A stretch of DNA of 64,000 bases from Actinopolyspora erythraea (lineage in GTDB: Bacteria > Actinomycetota > Actinomycetes > Mycobacteriales > Pseudonocardiaceae), in NCBI RefSeq assembly GCF_002263515.1, contig NZ_CP022752.1:2294001-2358000 (forward strand). Direction: 5' to 3'. Shown piece after piece: positions 60,856-64,000 of the stretch (the stretch's first letter is position 1; the number at the start of each line of letters is the position of its first letter). A program made the translations under genes and the position numbers. The notes beneath the pieces are model-generated. The model saw only the letters and a program-made list of their open reading frames with translations, was not told where the DNA came from and made no database searches.

Positions 60856-61274
60856 TAAGTAATGCTTTCGCGGGGCCGGTGACCGCTCGCCCGCACCTGC
60901 CTGGGCTCGTTGAGTACCCCTGTGCCGACGGCCGAACGATTCGTGCCGGGCTCGTTCGCCCGCCAAACACCGAGCGAATGCGAATTCGGCACGGATCCAC
61001 CAGTGTGACCTGGGAAGCACCTCGCTCCGCACCGGCCGCGCCGTGCCGAGCGCTGGGCGTTTCGTACCGTTTTTTCAGGTGGAACGGCTGGTGTTGGATG
61101 AGCTCGCTCCCGGTGGTGTGGTGACTGTCCGCTGTGGTCGCGGTGCGGAGTTCGCGGGGTGTGCTGCGGAACCCGTTGCGGTGCTACCGCTTCCCTCCCC
61201 TCGCTCGACCGCTCTGTTCCGCTGAGTGGTGCCGGTGAGATGTCCGCGTCGTTTCGTTCGGGGCGTGCGGCCGG

Positions 61275-61994
61275 TCAGCCGGGGGCCGTTCGGTTGTGCA
61301 GGGCGGCACTGACGAGTTGGGGGTTGTCGTCGGCGATGCTGCCGTCGGGGAGCAACAGGGTGTCTTCCAGGCCGATCCTGCGGTGCAGGTCCAGTTGTTC
61401 GGCCAGGCGAAGCACGGGCCAGGCTCCGGCCGCCCTGCCATGCAGCAGTACGGGGATGCTGGTGGGACGGATTCGCCCCAGCAGCGCCTCGGCGGTGGCG
61501 GTCGCGCCGGTCGTGGTGGGGTCGACGACCTCGGCGAGGATGCGCAGCACTCGCTCGCGGTGGGGCCATTCGGCGAAGCGTTCGGCGGCCTCGGTCCCGG
61601 AGTGGACACCGGCTTCGACGTCGATCCCCCGTCGGAGCAGTGCGTGGGCGATTCGCTCGGCTTCGGGTTCGTGCCAGTTGACGGTGGCGTGGTCGGGCAG
61701 GACGGTCCAGCTCTCGATGGCTTCGAGCCGGGATCGCGTGTCGGGGGTGGTCCAGGCGCCGGTGGTGATTCCCACTGGGATGCCGGGCGCGGCGGCGCGT
61801 ACGGCGTTGATGGCGGCGGCCACCGTGGTGGCGTCGAGGCTGTCGGCACCGTCGGGGCTCTTGGGGTGCAGGTGCACGTCCTCGGCGCCCGCCGCGACGC
61901 TGTGCGCTGCTGCCGCGGCCAGCTCGTGGGGTTGCACGGGGAGGTGATGGTGTTCCCGAATTCCCCGGGCACCGTTGAGGCAGACCTGCAGCAT
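61275..61994 (-). CDS. BKACE family (DUF849) 3-keto-5-aminohexanoate cleavage-type enzyme
   Basis: A 239-residue TIM-barrel protein of the beta-keto acid cleavage family. Motifs are VCLNGARGIREHHHLPV, AGAEDVHLHPKSPDG (zinc-binding HxH) and VNWHEPEAERI, with LLHGRAAGAWPVLRLAEQ and IGLEDTLLLPDG as C-terminal signatures. The enzyme would use acetyl-CoA to cleave a beta-keto acid; the substrate varies widely between members. It is shorter than the usual about 270-310 residues. ATG at 61994. Divergent from mdh. Confidence 0.85.
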   Translation of the reverse strand: MLQVCLNGARGIREHHHLPVQPHELAAAAAHSVAAGAEDVHLHPKSPDGADSLDATTVAAAINAVRAAAPGIPVGITTGAWTTPDTRSRLEAIESWTVLPDHATVNWHEPEAERIAHALLRRGIDVEAGVHSGTEAAERFAEWPHRERVLRILAEVVDPTTTGATATAEALLGRIRPTSIPVLLHGRAAGAWPVLRLAEQLDLHRRIGLEDTLLLPDGSIADDNPQLVSAALHNRTAPG

Positions 61995-62201
61995 GGTTTC
62001 ATTCTGCGTGATCGTGACGTGTGGCGAAACACGGTGTGTTGGTGGTGCGCCGGTCGGGTTCGGTGTCACGGGGAGTGTCGCGGTTCCGGGTTCGTGGGTG
62101 GCCAGGTTGTGCGAGAGCTGAATCGGTTTCGGTTCGGTGGGGGTGGTGGTGGAGTGTGATCCGTGGCGGGGGCGCCTGGCACGCGGCGTGCGGGTGGATA
62201 G

Positions 62202-63227
<1,026 letters not shown>

Positions 63228-63244
63228 CCGGTTCGGTGTGGTTC

Positions 63245-63278
63245 GGGGCCGGTGGGAGCGGGTGTTCCCGCCGGCCCC
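63245..63278 (+). terminator. terminator after mdh
   Basis: GGGGCCGGTGGGA (63245-63257) pairs with TCCCGCCGGCCCC (63266-63278), with one T-G wobble and an 8-base loop, 17 bases after the stop. Confidence 0.75.
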
Positions 63279-63731
63279 GCGTGTAGGGGCGTCGGTGTGG
63301 TGGTGTCAGCTCGACGGTTGCGGGTGAGGGCGGTCGGGTCGAGCGGGTTCTGGACTGTGGTGCTCCTCGTGGTCGCCGGTCGGCCGCGCTGTCTTCCCCG
63401 GTGGTTTCGGCGCTCGGCGTCGTCGTTGTTCTCGGTGCGTTCCGCTTCGGATTTTTCGGTCGGTCCGATTCTTCGGGGCCGTCGTGTGTTCGTGTGTTCG
63501 TTCGTTTCGTTGTCGGCGGTCGTTGTGGAACAGGGTCGGGAAAATCGGTTCGCATGCTTCGGTGAGCTCCGGCGGGGTGTGCCGAGCGCCGGGTGAGAGA
63601 CGTCGAACGAGCGCTGTGGTGTTCCTGGTTCGGCGGGTGCCTTTCGGTGTCGGGTGGCTGTTCCATTCGCGGCGTGGGGCGAGTGCGTGGCCGGGGCGTG
63701 GTGGGTGTGGCCGGTTTGGCAGGATCGGCGG
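63279..63731. other. gene-free region before the EndoQ-like gene
   Basis: About 450 bases, T/G-rich on the plus strand, with no frame I can support and no clear repeat. It probably holds the promoter of the next gene. Confidence 0.4.
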
Positions 63732-64000
63732 GTGCGCTTCTACGCTGACTTGCATATCCATTCCAAGTACTCCCGTGCGTGCAGCAAGGACTGCGACATC
63801 GAGCACCTCGCCTGGTGGGCGCGCCGTAAGGGAGTCACTGTGGTGGGCACGGGGGACTTCACGCATCCGGCTTGGCGTGCGCATCTGCGTGAGGTCCTGG
63901 AGCCGGCCGAGCCGGGGTTGTTGCGGTTGCGTCCGGAGTACGAGCGTGAGGCGTTGCGTACGCTGCCTGCCGAGTGTCACACGCCGGTGCGGTTCATGCT
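63732..64000 (+). CDS. endonuclease Q-like PHP domain protein (partial)
   Basis: The first 89 residues of a larger protein run off the window. The start RFYADLHIHSKYSRACSKDC contains the PHP metal motif DLHIHS, followed by WWARRKGVTVVGTGDFTHP. This matches bacterial proteins related to archaeal endonuclease Q, which cut DNA 5' to deaminated bases; they are often mis-named UvrD helicase. GTG start. The C-terminal part with the zinc site cannot be checked here. Confidence 0.8.
   Translation, partial: MRFYADLHIHSKYSRACSKDCDIEHLAWWARRKGVTVVGTGDFTHPAWRAHLREVLEPAEPGLLRLRPEYEREALRTLPAECHTPVRFM

Larger units (their letters stand above)
60431..61274. other. gene-free stretch with twin palindromes
   Basis: About 840 bases with no supportable gene. 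Two related palindromes lie at 60483 and 60837, and a strong hairpin at 60793-60834. A short phrase DFEIIDGPYRVST in one frame (from about 60649) has no start codon after the last stop, so it may be a decayed gene. From about 61080 a frame reads VERLVLDELAPGGVVTVRC, which faintly recalls transposase N-termini. Confidence 0.45.

Noticed and set aside
61043..61225. Possible transposase N-terminus (VERLVLDELAPGGVVTVRC)
   Set aside because: Only about 20 residues look suggestive, with no inverted repeats or catalytic region, so no insertion sequence is called.

Overview
The window is high-GC (roughly 70%) actinobacterial chromosome. Many genes start with GTG or TTG behind GGAGG-type ribosome sites, and genes are densely packed with strong GC hairpins between them. 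The block moxR / DUF58 / VWA / fabG / inhA / hemH / hypothetical / NfeD / SPFH (12.7-26.2 kb) keeps the order known from Mycobacterium tuberculosis Rv1479-Rv1488. This points to the Mycobacteriales-Pseudonocardiales side of the phylum; an Actinopolyspora- or Saccharopolyspora-like organism is my guess, not proven. No tRNA, rRNA, CRISPR array, complete insertion sequence or prophage was recognised.

Layout. 0.5-1.8 kb: an acetyltransferase and two small proteins on the minus strand. 2.4-8.4 kb: gltBD (glutamate synthase). 8.9-12.5 kb: a secreted serine protease, an Rrf2 regulator with a TauE/SafE permease, and mobA. 12.7-26.2 kb: the conserved envelope/lipid/heme block, interrupted by mgtC and a large FAD/Fe-S dehydrogenase. 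26.4-29 kb: a broken DUF1963-like gene, a DUF421 membrane protein, and an AraC regulator followed by a VOC protein. 29.1-31.5 kb: a UvrA-like ABC ATPase. 31.7-33.1 kb: a probable manganese riboswitch controlling terC plus an unlisted 57-residue membrane protein. 33.1-35.3 kb: a desaturase remnant, a SnoaL-like protein and an orphan GriI-type aldolase with three SARP-like 11-bp repeats upstream. 35.8-44 kb: a GntR/MFS pair with a shared operator, a pectate lyase with a LacI-type operator, a second GntR regulator, a succinate-semialdehyde dehydrogenase, an LCP protein and a GH25 muramidase. 44.2-51.2 kb: an ABC-class ATPase, a phosphoribosyltransferase, an unusual Clp-type unfoldase, a SAM hydroxide adenosyltransferase and an SMP-30-like protein. 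51.3-60.4 kb: an immunity-like protein, a methyltransferase remnant, a second aconitase, a STAS protein, VOC, DinB, lipoprotein, cysteine-rich and DUF6221 proteins, and a DHA2 exporter. 60.4-64 kb: a gene-free stretch with twin palindromes, a BKACE (DUF849) protein, mdh, and an EndoQ-like PHP protein cut by the window edge.

The most notable points are regulatory. The terC leader carries a yybP-ykoY-like aptamer in which one strand can pair either with the aptamer P1 helix or with the ribosome site. Three AT-rich intergenic islands (upstream of gltB, moxR and terC) share a promoter-like element with a common core in the -35/-10 spacer. Three perfectly phased 11-bp direct repeats lie upstream of the orphan GriI-like gene. 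A Clp-type unfoldase lacks both the middle domain and a visible ClpP-docking tripeptide. Several genes are decayed (DUF1963-like, desaturase, methyltransferase and possibly a FAH-family start), so parts of the accessory regions are eroding.
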